The notes beneath the pieces were generated by a model that did not search any database, had not been told where the DNA came from, and worked only from the letters and a program-made list of their open reading frames with translations. Positions 1 to 11,102 of a DNA stretch of 64,000 nt are shown here, piece by piece (the first letter of the stretch is position 1; each line of letters begins with the position of its first letter). The translations under genes and the position numbers were made by a program. The stretch comes from Brachypterus glaber (lineage: Eukaryota; Arthropoda; Insecta; Coleoptera; Kateretidae), in the NCBI GenBank assembly GCA_958510825.1, contig OY294047.1, forward strand, positions 40,067,229 to 40,131,228, written 5' to 3'.

Positions 1-1179
1 AAAATTTTTAATAATAATTTTGATATTTTGCTCCTTTCCGGAGAACCTTATACAATTTTTCGAAAAGTCCATAATATAGACTTTTTATTATGTTCTTTCT
101 TCTGTTTCTACATATGACTGTCCGCCTATCTGTCTATCTCTCCTAACGTCTATCCCTCGTATGTATTATTTCAAGGAAAACTCTAATTATATAAGGTTTA
201 TTTTAATTTATTCAAATTTAATTTTTTAACTTCTTAGTGTATCACACTGTACAATAAATATTAACATAAATATTAATTAGCAAAAACAATTAATAAAGTT
301 GTAAATTGTAATGAATCGCTATTAAATTATCCAAGTAATAATTTAACTACTGTAAACGTGCAATAATTATTATGACAATAAATTTTATGTTCACCTAATA
401 GCTTAAAGATTACATGAGATTTTATGTAATAATAAAATTATATAACAGCAATATTCTTGTATACATCAAGCAACAAGTTGGCATAACATAAAGTTTTATT
501 TTAATAAAAACAACAATTAAAGTAAGCACGTGCAACTTTACAATGTTAAATATATTGTATACGAGCTGTGATCCCGTTACTTATGCGGAAAACAATATAG
601 TTTATAGTTAAAATAGCGCAGAATGTTAAATTAATGGACATTTATTCAAGTATTTAAAATAGGATTTCTTTAATTTAAATACTTATATAGTTTCTTAAAG
701 TTTATTTTTTTAAGGTTTAGTTATTTTAAATTTGCCGCTAAATACTCCAAAAAGTCCGATTTACACTGAAGCATGTGGCTTGTTTTGAATGTCAACATAA
801 CCAAAATTTATAATTTTTGTTTACTTACTTTGTTTTTATGATGTTTTGATGTAAAAAAAGAGAATTGATAAAGCTGTTGCTAAAAACACGTTTGTATTCC
901 TGTAGAAACAAAATTTGCTTATAAAATCGCTTTTATTCCAATAATATAGAGGAATAAACCATTGTTTTGTTCTCGTTTATGGCACGTCAACGTTTTACGG
1001 TTGTGTAAATTGGGTCATTTCACTTACGACGCATGCGCATCTTACGTTGCTATGGTAATTTCGAGATTGTTTACAAGCGGGAAGGTTTAAAATAACTATA
1101 CCTTAAAAAAATAAACTTTAGTTTTCGTGTTTTTTAATTCAAATTGAGTGTGTATCATTTAAATTGGAAGCACCCTTGT
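1..1179. other. AT-rich non-coding stretch
   Basis: No gene, RNA or clear repeat end is visible here. It is AT-rich, with many short A/T runs and stop codons in all frames. A short GC-richer patch near 1030-1075 (containing 'GCATGCGCATC') has no open frame. Confidence 0.6.
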
Positions 1180-1721
1180 AAAAAGAGTATTATTTTTCCA
1201 AAGGAAAGTCTTGCGTTAGTAAAAAAAAATCGAAAAAATTGTATTGCTTTTTTTACGTTTTTGGACGTTTTATCCAAAAATTATGATTTCCGTCAAAAAA
1301 AAATTCTTTCTGTCTGCCGGTCTGTCAGTCTGTGTGTCCGTGAAATTTGTGACCACGATAACTTAAGAACGCTTCGGGCTATAGACTTCAAATTTGGACC
1401 ACAGGTTCATTATCGTAAAAATAGGGTTGGGGTAAAATCGGCTAAAAACAATATTTTTCGAAAACCTATTTTTTTTTTCAATTTATTTTTCGTTTTACGA
1501 AAAAAGAAACTTTTTTTGAAAAACTAAATTTCTTTTAAAACTTTTATTTTTTTTTGTTTTTATTTTAATGAACCTAGGCCTAGAAAGTATTATTTTGTTG
1601 GCAGTAGTGTTTTTATTTTATTCAATTCAAAAATAAGAGTTTAAGTCAAATTTTAAAAGAGTTATATTTTCATATTTTGAGGATGCAAAAAAAAATAGAT
1701 TTTGAAAAAGAACCAATAGCC

Positions 1722-2011
1722 CAGGGCCGTAGCTATGGGGGATGGGGGGGAGCGTCCCCCCACTTATCTTGAAAAGTTGTATATTTCATTGATCCAAAAC
1801 AAAAGTTGTATATTTTATGGATTCAAAATACGAAAGAGTATATTTCACGGATTCAAAATACAAAGTTGTATATTTCACGAAAATGTGGGACCTTTTTTTA
1901 TTTTATTTTTAGTTATTAACTTTTTTGTCGAGGAAAAAATTGTATACTTAGGCTTAAAAAATTTGTAATTTTGACCTTATCCCCCACAAAATCTTCTTCG
2001 CTACGGCTCTG
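1722..2011. mobile_element. hAT-like MITE with internal tandem repeats
   Basis: The ends are 'CAGGGCCGTAGC' and its near-complement ('GCTACGGCTCTG'). The 8 bases outside each end, CAATAGCC and CACTAGCA, match at 6 of 8 positions, as expected for an aged hAT-type 8-bp target duplication. The interior holds about four degenerate units of roughly 30 bp around 'AGTTGTATATTTCA' and 'GGATTCAAAATAC'. The 77-aa frame at 1735-1968 is a translation of these tandem units and is not a gene. The element lies in the loop of the larger foldback, so it is probably the younger insertion. Compare the related element at 22.8 kb. Confidence 0.7.
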
Positions 2012-2517
2012 CACTAGCAGAATATTTATCCAAGAAGAAGCGGCTGGATGAATATAACTTTAAGAGAAATTGATTAATGTAAACTACACACTCTAAAAAC
2101 ATGTCCAGCAATTATTTTAATCTATTTATTGTTATAGTAAATTTAAAGCCTACCTGTATTTTTAAATAGCGATTGTAAAAATACCTTAATTTTTAAAGTA
2201 AATTTAAAGCGTTTGACTGTATTACCGTCGTGTTTTTACAGCTTTTTTTTTACAGCTGTTCTGTAATGTTACTGTGAATTCAATCTATTGTTGCAACCAC
2301 TTCCTGTTTATTTTAAGGGATATTACAACCTAACCTGTGGTTTAACCTAATATTTACAAATAACATGAAAAATTAAGCATTATTGCAGATTTTTGTAAAT
2401 TTGCTAATATGAGATAGTATAATTCAATATTTCCTCACAAGGATAACTGTTTGAAAATTTACTTATCACTTTTTACAGTGCATGCCTATTATTTGAAATA
2501 TATGAAAGAAAATTAAT

Positions 2518-2560
2518 GGAGAGCCCCTAGCATAAGCCAAAAGCTTATTTGGGGCTCTCC
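2518..2560. repeat. Compact 43-nt hairpin
   Basis: 'GGAGAGCCCC' pairs perfectly with 'GGGGCTCTCC', and inside it ATAAGC pairs with GCTTAT. This is a stem of about 16 bp with a small internal loop. It is GC-rich compared with its surroundings. Its function is unknown; it may be the relic of a small palindromic element. Confidence 0.75.
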
Positions 2561-3516
2561 ACGACACTATGTAATTAAATAAATAATACTTAATTATTAT
2601 CTTAATTATAATCGCATGATTTATTTACAAGGTATTTATAAAACCTTAAGACTTTAATAGGAGCCTTTCCAATTTAGTTTTTTAACCCAAATATATGAAA
2701 ATCTAAAATCTAAAACGAAGTATTTTTTTATTAGCGTATACCCATAACTTTAAAATAGTAATAAAAATTCAAAATTAAAAGTCTTATTTTTTATTTTTAT
2801 GTGGGCGACTTCGCCATAATTGCAAATGTTTCGGAAGAAAACTTATTTTGAAATATAACATAAAAAAACTGCTGCCAACAGAATAATACTTTTTCCTATA
2901 GGCCTAGATTCATTTAAACCAAAAACAAAACAAAAAACAATAACAAAAAAAAATTAATATTTTTTTTTTAATTATTTTTTTTTTGTAAAAACGAAAAATA
3001 AACAGAAAATTAATTGTTTGAAAAAAAATGATTTTATCCCATTTTATGACCTCAGCCCACCCCGATGGGTACCAAAAACAATCCCAGTCTAGAACTTTGG
3101 ATAATTAACTCGTGGCCCAAATTTTAGGACTTAAGCTCGGAACGTTCTTAAGTTATTGTGGTCACAAATTTTCCCGAAAGACAGACAGACCGACAGACAG
3201 ATTTTTTTTACGAAAATCATATTTTTTGGATATAGAACGTCGAGAAACGTAACAAAATAATTTTTTTTATCAATGCAAGGCCTTTTTTTGGGGAAAGTAA
3301 TTAATAATTTATATTTATTGTACTTTATTCCTAAAATAAAAGGAAACACATGTATGATAATAAATCAATATTCTGAGACAGCATTTGTTATTGTGATTAA
3401 CGGTCATTGATCGAATTAATTAGTTTTGATTGGCTACGTTACAATAATAAAATATGATTTGTTTGTTTGATAATAACAATTGTAAAGATATATAATGCTT
3501 CAGATTCTATAGTATA

Positions 3517-3773
3517 CAGGGTGTTATTTAAGCACGCGACTAAACTTCAAGGTGTGATTCTTTAAGTGATGCTAAGACGAAAAGTTTATATAAAAAACAA
3601 AATTGGCTAAAGGACTATTAAGATATTTACGAAAAAAAACCTTTTTTAAAAAAGTTTTGACACTCTGTATGTTGAAAACGAAGCATTACCGGACCTATGT
3701 TTATATAAACTTTTCGTCTTAGAATCACACAAAGAATCACCGCTTGAAGTTTGGCCACGTACTTAAATACCTG
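3517..3773. mobile_element. TA-flanked MITE, 'CAGGGTGTTATTTAA' type
   Basis: Terminal inverted repeats start CAGGGTGTTATTTAAGCACG on the left and read CGTACTTAAATACCTG on the right. Pairing continues inwards through 'GACGAAAAGTTTATATAAA'. TA lies outside both ends, as for TA-targeting elements of the Tc1/mariner kind. The element is 257 bp and non-coding. Confidence 0.8.
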
Positions 3774-4113
3774 TATTATATGTTTAATGAAGATAAGTTT
3801 TCCTGAACAAATTATGTTCCTATATATTTTTTTGATTTTTTGAGCCCCTATAACTTTTTAATTTTGGGGGGATTTTCCTGCGAAATTGCGTTGATCGCAC
3901 TTTTTTTTCTATTTTTTTCGATGCTTAGCCCCGATAACTTTGTTGTTTTTGATAAGATTTTTTTTTTATTTGGTACGATCGAAGATCATAGGAGGATTTT
4001 TGGAGGGGATCTTTTCAATTTCAATAGGCTTTGTGTTCTTATCAAGATTATTTTTTTCTGAAAATTCAAGTATAATACTGTGAAACAGCGGGGAGTATAA
4101 TAATATAATAATA
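3774..4113. other. Non-coding spacer
   Basis: AT-rich spacer with T-runs. Two similar phrases ('AGCCCCTATAACTTT' near 3842 and 'AGCCCCGATAACTTT' near 3927) suggest an old local duplication. The small open frames on both strands overlap each other and resemble no protein. Confidence 0.5.
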
Positions 4114-4737
4114 ACACAGGCCCACAAAAAAATAAAAGTGGTCTGCGCCATGCAGAGAACCATGATATTCCTAGGTATTTTCGCCCGATAAAACCGAATC
4201 TGAACTCGGTTTAACCCCTACATTTTTCTCTACAGCCGCACTATGCTACCAAACGGGAAAAAGTGATCAAAATTATTTTATTGTGTATTTCAACTTTAAA
4301 TGATCAGTAAGATATAAAAAATATGTGTTTTAATATTTTCCATTGAAGAATTTACAGTAAAGAGGAAAAAATGGGATAAATTAAAATTAAAAAACATATT
4401 TTTTATATTTTACTAATCATTTAAAGTTGAAATACATAATAAAATATTTTTTTGGTACTTTTTACCGTTTTTTTCCTTTTTGCTCTAAATTCTTAAATGA
4501 AAATTATATAAAAAAATAAAAAAAAACATATTTTTATGTCTTACTAATCATTTAAAGTTATAATACATAATAAAATAAATTTGGTCACTTTTTTCCCGTT
4601 TGGTAGGATAGTGCGGCTGTAGAGAAAAATCCAGACGTGTAGGGGTTCAGATTCGGTTTCAGAGGGGGAAAATACATAGAAATCTCATGGTCATATCCAT
4701 CCATCCGGACCACTTTTATTTTTTTGTCGGCCTGTGT
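4114..4737. mobile_element. Foldback element with 'CACAGGCC' ends
   Basis: Both halves are mirror images. The ends are CACAGGCC and GGCCTGTG, each next to a TAA. Within the arms 'TAAAAGTGGTC', 'GAATCTGAAC', 'ACCCCTACA', 'CTCTACAGCCGCACTAT' and 'CCAAACGGGAAAAAGTG' all recur as complements on the right. The centre has further copies of 'TTTAAAGTTGAAATACATAAT'. The length is 624 bp and no protein is encoded. Its central part recurs at 37.14-37.42 kb. A sequence starting 'ATAACACAGGC' at about 15.41 kb may be a lone end of the family. Confidence 0.8.
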
Positions 4738-4999
4738 AATTATAATTATAATTTATTAAACTGTTCAACAAGCAGAATAAGTAACATATGTAATTGCAAT
4801 TGTATTGATTAATTTTAACAATACAAGCTTGTGTTAGTTTTGACCTATGAGCTATTAATCTAGAAAAATTCAAATGTGTAACTAATATACACTGATAAAA
4901 TAAAACTAATTCTAAAGTAAATTTATTGTACTTGTTTTAAATCTATCCATAGAAATTTTATCTTATTTTAGCCTTAGGGTGAAAAAAAAAATAACCAAA
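4738..4999. other. Non-coding spacer
   Basis: AT-rich sequence with no recognisable feature. Confidence 0.5.
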
Positions 5000-5290
5000 C
5001 GTGATAGAAAATTTTTTTCCTACGACCTAGTTAGTAGTTAGTGCGTATTTCCCATCCGTTGCCTATGACAATGGATGGGAAGTGACGATCAGCTGATTTT
5101 ACATATCTGTTGTCAGAAAATTGGTAAAAGTCAAACACATAACCTCAAATTGACAAACTAATTTTAAGATAATTTTTGCGTTTTTTTATGTTTAGGTGTT
5201 AGGTCGTAGGAAAAATAGTACACGCACCTCGACGCAAACCATTTCAGTGCACATCGAGTGCACTAAAAACTAGGTTCGCGTACTCGGTGC
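5000..5290 (+). repeat. Dispersed repeat, copy 1 (other copy inverted at 40.55-40.73 kb)
   Basis: 'CTAGTTAGTAGTTAGTG', 'ATCAGCTGATTTTACATATC', 'CTGACAACAGATATG'-like sequence and 'GCAAACCATTTCAGTGCA' recur in the same order on the opposite strand at about 40550-40735. This copy carries roughly 85 bp in the middle that the other copy lacks. That segment is bounded by a small inverted repeat, 'TTCCTACGACCTAG' and 'TAGGTCGTAGGAA'. It is non-coding. Confidence 0.7.
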
Positions 5291-5326
5291 GTATTATACT
5301 ATAACTACCCATCTTGTAGTGTAATG

Positions 5327-5472
5327 AGAACTATACTCTTGTCAATCTGAGAATGCGACTCTGACGTCACAGCGCGTAAACTAAATACCACTCTGCAGGG
5401 TAATTAAAACTTTTTTCTTAAGATTTAATAAATAATTTGTATTTATATACATTTTTCATATAATAATTATGG

Positions 5473-5505
<33 letters not shown>

Positions 5506-5607
5506 TATCTTAATAAATAAGTTTCAGTTACACTACAGAGTGCTCTTTAATTTACGCGCTGTGACGTCAGTCCCATTCTCAGATTGTCACGAGTATATAT
5601 AGTTTCT
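5327..5607. mobile_element. Palindromic MITE with a (TTA)n core
   Basis: The left arm 'AGAACTATACTCTTGTCAAT', followed by 'TGACGTCACAGCGCGTAAA', is mirrored on the right as 'TTTACGCGCTGTGACGTCA' then 'GATTGTCACGAGTATATAT'. Pure (TTA)n lies in the loop at 5473-5505. The arms contain TGACGTCA (CRE-like) octamers, but only because they are palindromic with each other. Confidence 0.75.
5473..5505. repeat. (TTA)n microsatellite
   Basis: About 11 uninterrupted ATT/TTA units in the loop of the surrounding palindromic element. Confidence 0.9.
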
Positions 5608-7341
5608 AATAGCTATTAGAAACAACAATACATAAGAGTTTTCTCCATAGAGAAGGAAAGAGAACCATTGTCCAGCCTGCGCAAGATTATTTTGTGACAG
5701 AACGGGGCAGCGAAATGACGTAACGCAATATATCTGACCTTGCGCAGTACGCATATCTATCAGCTGTGAAATGCTGTGGGTCCTAAAACAATTCATCACC
5801 CCAGTATTCATTTGTCTTATCTCCAAAAATCCCCCAGTAAAAATCATAAAATGTCTAAAAATAGAGATATGGCAAACCAATACTGGGGTGACGAATTAAT
5901 AGTAGTTTGTTTATACTGTCACTACTGTCAGATCGTCGTTTTTTTCTGTTAATTTTTCGACTTCTACTGTTTTAATTGTTTTTTTGCTGCATTTGTTTAT
6001 AACTTTAAACCTTACCTGCATTGTTGCTTTATGAAGAGCAAAGGGTTAATCCCTGGTGTACTCATAGTAGGTGTACAAAATCCCGAAACTCACACACCTC
6101 GAAAAATTCTTATAAAATAATTTTAAAAAACTATTTCGACGTTTCTTTGTAGATATTTATTGTTTTTTGTTGAATTTTTTACAATTTTTATTTGACACAC
6201 AAAACTAAGGTTAAAAATACTCGTCAAAAACAACAATAGTAGTGCGCATGTGCAAGTTTATCTCAGATGCGCTAGGCACATTTATCACAGTATCCCGCAA
6301 CGGCTTTGGAGGTCTTTCCTTGTCTATGGGTTTCTCAGGTAAAAACTAGTATAATATACACGGTAAAAAATTAATAGAACTAATTAATTTTTCTACACAC
6401 ATGACTATGTTGAATTTATGAATTTGTGTAAAAGTGTGTAAATAAAATTTATTGTAAAATAATGTAAAAAATAGTAAAATCTTGTAATACTCAGTCATTT
6501 AATTTAAAATTACACAAAATTACAACATTAATTTATACATTATCAATTACGGACTATGTTCTACAAAAATTACATGTCGGTTCATGGTGTCTTATATATT
6601 GCTTCTATGCCAACCATTTTTTTTCAGTGTAGCATAAAATTTATATATTTAATATGGCTAATCTAGTAAGACTTACATTGTTAAATCTCATGTATACTAG
6701 TGTTATCATGGTAATAGTAAACTTTGATGAGTCGACAAGGCTTCTTATGCAAATTTCATGTTCATATTTATCTTATTATAATCTTCGCAGTCTACCACTA
6801 GAAGAGTATTATCAATTTACTTTTTAAATTGCAAAATAACAATTTAAAACAAAAATATTTTGTGCCAGAATACTTGCCCTCGAACGTTTTTTTTTAATGG
6901 AACAAAAAAATGCATAAGTAAATTACTTATGTTGGATGAAGATATTATTTGTGGTAAATGGTATAAAATTAAAATAACAATTTTTCAAGAATATTACTCT
7001 TCTTTTTTAATAAATTAATTTTTCTGTAAGATAAAGCTAATTATTTAACCTGCCGGGTCTCGAAGGCCCGGGGTTTGCATCCTAGGGTTAAAACAAACAT
7101 TATCCGACGAGAAGAGTATACATTATAAACTGTGAAGTATTACATTTTGACGGCTTCTTATTTACGTACATTTACATCTTTCACACAATTCAGCACACTT
7201 GATCCGTGTTTGTCTTATGTCTACATGTTGTGCATAATACAGTCTCTGTATCGTGCACGTGTCAAGAAAATATATCATAAACTATATTCAGCTTTATCAT
7301 CATATTTACCTCGTATAAAATTACCATGAACAAATATACAT
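5608..7341. other. Non-coding stretch with one small palindrome
   Basis: No gene is seen. At 5790-5897 an inverted repeat ('ATTCATCACCCCAGTATT' and its complement) forms a foldback of about 108 bp. The 97-aa minus frame at 5587-5880 runs through this and the previous element and is not credible. The rest is AT-rich. Confidence 0.55.
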
Positions 7342-7608
7342 GGGAGGCATAGCGTAGTGGCTAGCGCGTATGCATAGTAAGTCTACTATCGTGAGTTCGA
7401 TTCTCACTGGCGCTGATTTGCCTTTTTCAGTTAATTAATAATTGAAATTTGGCGAAGGCGATAGCGAAACGGACACTCCCTAGAAACTGGTTCGAAAGTC
7501 AGTATAAGCCGGTGGTTCCCTCTACTACTAGCCCACACAAGTCCTGGACTTATGGGGTGCTTAATTAAGTAGAATAGTACGAGGTTAAACAAACATGTAA
7601 ATGTAAAT
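7342..7608 (+). mobile_element. tRNA-derived SINE, copy 1
   Basis: This is an unspliced, non-coding retroposon of about 267 bp. The head has both internal Pol III promoter boxes: A box 'TAGCGTAGTGG' at about 7350 and B box 'GTTCGATTC' at about 7395. They are spaced as in a tRNA, but the head does not fold into a complete tRNA. A body follows with 'TTTGCCTTTTTCAGTTAAT', 'GGTTCGAAAGTCAGT' and 'CCCTCTACTACTAGCCCACA'. The 3' end reads 'GAGGTTAAACAAACATGTAA'. Two more copies lie at about 24690-24940 (plus) and 56921-57170 (minus). The tail is followed directly by a foldback lacking its left tip. Confidence 0.88.
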
Positions 7609-8716
7609 AAGACACAAAATTTTAAGGGGAGATTCTAGGTCCAAAAATATGAAAAAAAAAATCATTTAAAGGTTGGTCCGGAAATTAGCCCTAAGGGAGC
7701 TACGACCTTTCTTAGGGTACATTTGAAAAGTAGTTTTTATTTAATATCTCTGGAACCGTATAAAACACAAGCCTTAAAATTGTTATGATTTTATGTAATT
7801 TTTATTTTGTAATTTTAAACAGGGGCTTGCGAAATGCGAGGCTGATGTCACTTTTTTGGCCCAAACTTGAATTAAATTCTAATTAAAAACACATAAAAAA
7901 GGTACTCTTTGTTTACCACATTAGGGCTAACCGTTTTCGAGAAAATTTCAAAGAGGCAATTTACATTCTGAGCATCAAAAAAAGGAACTAAAAAATGCAT
8001 AAAGCAATAAAAATTTCAATACTGCAGGGCGATTTTACATTAAAAACTATAAAAAAAGTTCACATACACAAATATCGACAAATCGCTTTTACTAGGAGCT
8101 ACGCGTATACGGTCCCTTAAAAAGTGTTATTCTTTGGGGCCGTAGTACACTTAAAACTGATTTTCGAACCTAAATGTATTGGAGATTTTATTCATAGTTT
8201 TTAACGTACAATCACTCAGCAGTATTGAAATTTTTATTGGTGAATTTTTTAGTCCCGATTTTTGACGCTCAGAACGTGAAATTGCGTCGTTAATTGCAGT
8301 TTTTTCGAAAACAGTTGGCCCTACGGTGTTACATAAAGAGCACATTTTTTATGTATTTTTAATCAAAGATTAATATTTTATTGATAAAATGTCAAAAAAT
8401 TTACAGATAAAAAAATTTGGGGCAAAAAGGTTACATCGCCAACCCCCCATTTTGCAAGTCCCTGGTTAAAATTACCAAATAAAAATTACATAAAATTATA
8501 ATCTTGATCAATGTTAAGGCATGTGAAAAAATTCGTTACGGTATTTTATAGGGTTCCAGATATATTAAATAAAAACAACTTTTCAGATGTACCCTTAGGA
8601 GGGTCGTAGCTCCCCTAGGGCTCATTTCCGGACCAATCTTTATAGAAACTTTTTTTCATATTTTTGGACCTAGAATCGCCCCTTAAAATTTTGTAACTTA
8701 TTTCTGAATCACCCTG
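7605..8716. mobile_element. CAGGGT-ended foldback, left tip missing
   Basis: The arms are mirror images: 'GGTCCGGAAATTAGCCCTAA' near 7675 and its complement near 8618, with the next 700 bp also pairing imperfectly. The right end is intact (...TCACCCTG then TA). The left end starts inside the expected terminal repeat, losing about 16 bases at the junction with the SINE. The family includes 18.28-18.66 kb (half copy) and 27.67-28.38 kb (complete), and more distantly 41.3 and 49.7 kb. The length is about 1.1 kb and no transposase is present; the 64-aa minus frame at 8151-8345 is in an arm. Confidence 0.78.
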
Positions 8717-8764
8717 TATTCGTTTTTTGTATGTTTTGGTAAATATTTCTACATTTTTATGTTA

Positions 8765-9505
8765 TTACTTACCATAAGGAAACTCTAGCGTTAAAAAAAT
8801 ATTGCTTTTTTACGTTTCTTGTCGTTTTTAAAAATATGATTTCTGTAAAAAAAAAACTGTCTGTAGGTGGGTAGGTCGCTGTCTCTCCGGGAAATTTGTG
8901 GCAACGATAACTCAAGAACGCTTTGAGCTAAATACTTTAAAATTGGACCCTAGGTTGACCAAAGTTCTAGGCTGGGATTGTTTTTGGTAAAAAAGTCCAA
9001 ATGGGGTAACAAAAATTAAAAAATATATGAATTTATTTTTGTTTTATATAAAAGAAAACTTAAAAAAAAAACTGAATTTTGATTTTTTTATTTATTTTTT
9101 TTTTACGTTTTCGATTCTAATTTAATTTTCAAAAGAAAAATAAAAAAAGAATAAAAAAAATATATATAAAAATTTTTTTTCAAGTTTTTCAATTTTTTTT
9201 GTTTTCTTTTTCTTAAAACGATAAATGAATTGAAAAATAAAATTACCCCGTTTTACCCCTTTGCCCCAATCGGATTTTTAAAACAATCCCAGCCTAAAAC
9301 TTTGGATAATCAACCTATGGTCGAAATTTGAAGCCTTTAGCCCGAAGCGTTCTTGAGTTATCGTGGTCACAAATTTCCCATACACACAGACAGACCGACA
9401 GACAGATATAAAAAAACGTCCAGAAATGCAAAAAAACGCAATAAAAATTTTTCGAATTTTTTTACTAATGCAATACTTTCCCTTGGGAAAATTAATATTT
9501 GAATA
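8765..9505. mobile_element. Foldback related to the 1.2-3.3 kb element
   Basis: The left arm (8770-9010) and right arm (9240-9500) pair. Each contains the 'GATAACTCAAGAACGCTT' phrase, a CTGTCTGTC-type run and 'GGCTGGGATTGTTTT'. The loop is a poly-A/poly-T tract. It is shorter than the copy at 1.2-3.3 kb because it lacks the large loop insertion. The 83-aa minus frame at 9367-9618 is a frame through the right arm. Confidence 0.75.
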
Positions 9506-9869
9506 CGTGTACGATTTAAATCACCGTACTTAAATGAATGTATCCAATACATGCATTCTTTAGTAAATACTTGAGTACTTGAATAGTACGGAAAAGCGTG
9601 TCTTCTGCGCTTGCGCATAACAAATATGGTCTTCGAAAACTTTGTGATTACTTGAATACTTTCTAAATAGTTGCGAGAATTTATGAGTAATTAAGTACTT
9701 ATGGATTCTGTATACCTGAGCACGTATACTTTGTACTTGAATAAATGGTGAATATTTAAGTATGTATTCAATAGGCAAGTTTCCAGGAAGAAACGCATAC
9801 TCAATGAGTATTACTCATATTTGTTCGAAGTCAAGTAGTTAGGTATTCTGTATAATTACCTTGTTTTCG
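9506..9869. repeat. Degenerate 'ACTTGAATAC' motif cluster
   Basis: Short variants of 'TACTTGAATACT' or 'GAGTAATTAAGTACTT' appear about ten times on both strands in 350 bp. There is no fixed period. The two overlapping minus-strand frames here read this motif and do not look like proteins. Confidence 0.5.
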
Positions 9870-9879
9870 GTAAGTACTT

Positions 9880-10700
9880 TCGCAAAAGAAAAAAAAACTT
9901 TCGCAAAAAAAAATTAACCGACTATGTCTCTAAAAAGTAAAAAATAAAAAATACTTAAGTCGGTGCCAATTTCAACATTCCCTAAATTAATTACTAAAAA
10001 TTATATTTTTATTATTTTATTATTGTTTGCTGTGAAATTGGCACCGACTTAAGTATTTTTTATTTTTTACTTTTTATATACATAAAAATCGGTTCATTTT
10101 TTTTTGCGAAAAGTTTTTATTTTCACTGTTAGTGCGTTGTAACGTCATTATCTTAAAGATAAATTTCTAAAAGTAATATTTTTATTTCAGCGCCCAAGAG
10201 CCCAACGAACCTTATTTTAAACGAAATACTAAAGATAATCTTTTTAAACTTTAAGCGTTAAGTAATAATCAAACAACGCCTTTTGGTAAAATCACAACAT
10301 TTATCATTTTCTCTTGGTATTTTGATATTACAGGTCCAGAGAATCAAGATTTTCAGTGTGCCGTAATATTTAAGTGACCCCTTAATCAAGTTATCCGGCT
10401 TATCCGAGTTATCCGATATTTCTCTAAAAATTTGGCTGGTAGTAGAACCAAATAAAGCCGTTTTTAAGTGAAATTGCGTTAAAATGATTAGATTTATCTT
10501 AATTATCCGGCAACCCGGCATTATACGAGCGTCAAATTAAAACGGGACCACCTCATGAATGCCCTCTTTAAGTTGCAAAAATTTCATCAAATACCGTTTA
10601 CTCGTTCCAAAGTCATGCGGGAACAAACATAAAAAAAAAATTAAAAAAAAACAAAGTCACACGTCGAATTGATAACCTCCTCCTTTTTGGAAGTCGGTTA
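9880..10700 (+). mobile_element. 'GAAGTCGGTT' repeat, copy 1
   Basis: The repeat begins with a palindrome (about 9897-10111) whose arms contain 'CTTAAGTCGGTGCCAATTTC' and its complement. A unique-looking body follows ('TTTCAGCGCCCAAGAG', 'TTATCCGAGTTATCCGATA', 'CAAATTAAAACGGGACCA'). It ends with an A-rich simple repeat and 'TAACCTCCTCCTTTTTGGA', then 'AGTCGGTTAAAAA'. The left and right ends carry ACCGACT and AGTCGGT, an inverted pair. A second copy is at 35510-36412. This one has about 50 extra bases near 10283-10335. I recognise the 3' motif as common in insect genomes but cannot name the family. It is non-coding. Confidence 0.75.
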
Positions 10701-11102
10701 AAAAACGAAAAAGGTAAAAATTGCGCAAAGCCTTGTTTTTTTTATTTTATCTGGAAAGCGATAGATCCAAAGATGGATACAATCGTACTTTAAGTTTAAT
10801 TAATTACTTTCAAGATAACTCTCAAGTAAACTAATTTAGTTTCATTGCAAATTCTGCAGCGTGGCAACATTCAACACGGGAACATTTCCCTAAAACATAA
10901 TAATGCATTTGTATGCATTTCTGCATTCTCTTACGATGCTACGTGTATGGTGACTAAAGTGGTAAATTCCAATTTGGCGTAGCTGTTGAAATATAGCTAA
11001 GCTACACACACAGAGAAATATTTGATTCCCAAAAATATTATTTGAAAAAATTGTTATTATTCCCTTGATTTTAACTAAGGGCATTATAAGTTTAGATTCC
11101 TT
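10701..11102. other. Non-coding spacer
   Basis: Nothing recognisable. The short minus-strand frame at 10890-11084 has no protein character. Confidence 0.5.

Larger units (their letters stand above)
1180..3310. mobile_element. Large foldback element (arms about 1180-1700 and 2820-3310)
   Basis: The two ends are long imperfect inverted repeats. The left arm contains 'GTGACCACGATAACTTAAG', and the right arm carries its reverse complement near 3150-3170. Both arms have a run of 'CTGTCTGNCGGTCTGTC' type sequence, and the inner parts also pair: 'AGGCCTAGAAAGTATTATT' at about 1574 matches its complement near 2886. The 127-aa frame at 1144-1527 and the 72-aa minus frame at 3131-3349 both lie in the arms and translate the same repeat, so they are not genes. 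Related arms occur at 8.8-9.5 kb (a full foldback), about 19.15-19.32 kb and 22.32-22.49 kb (fragments). No transposase is present. Confidence 0.7.

Noticed and set aside
1144..3349. 127-aa (plus) and 72-aa (minus) frames sharing the 'ICDHDNLRTLRA' type peptide
   Set aside because: Both are read from opposite arms of one inverted repeat, and similar frames recur in other arms; a repeat explains them.
5327..5607. CREB-type TGACGTCA regulatory sites
   Set aside because: The octamers occur only as paired positions in the arms of a MITE and near a repeat; no gene is adjacent.
7342..7420. A tRNA gene
   Set aside because: A and B boxes are present, but acceptor and anticodon stems do not form and the sequence continues into a body and tail shared with two other copies, so it is a SINE head.
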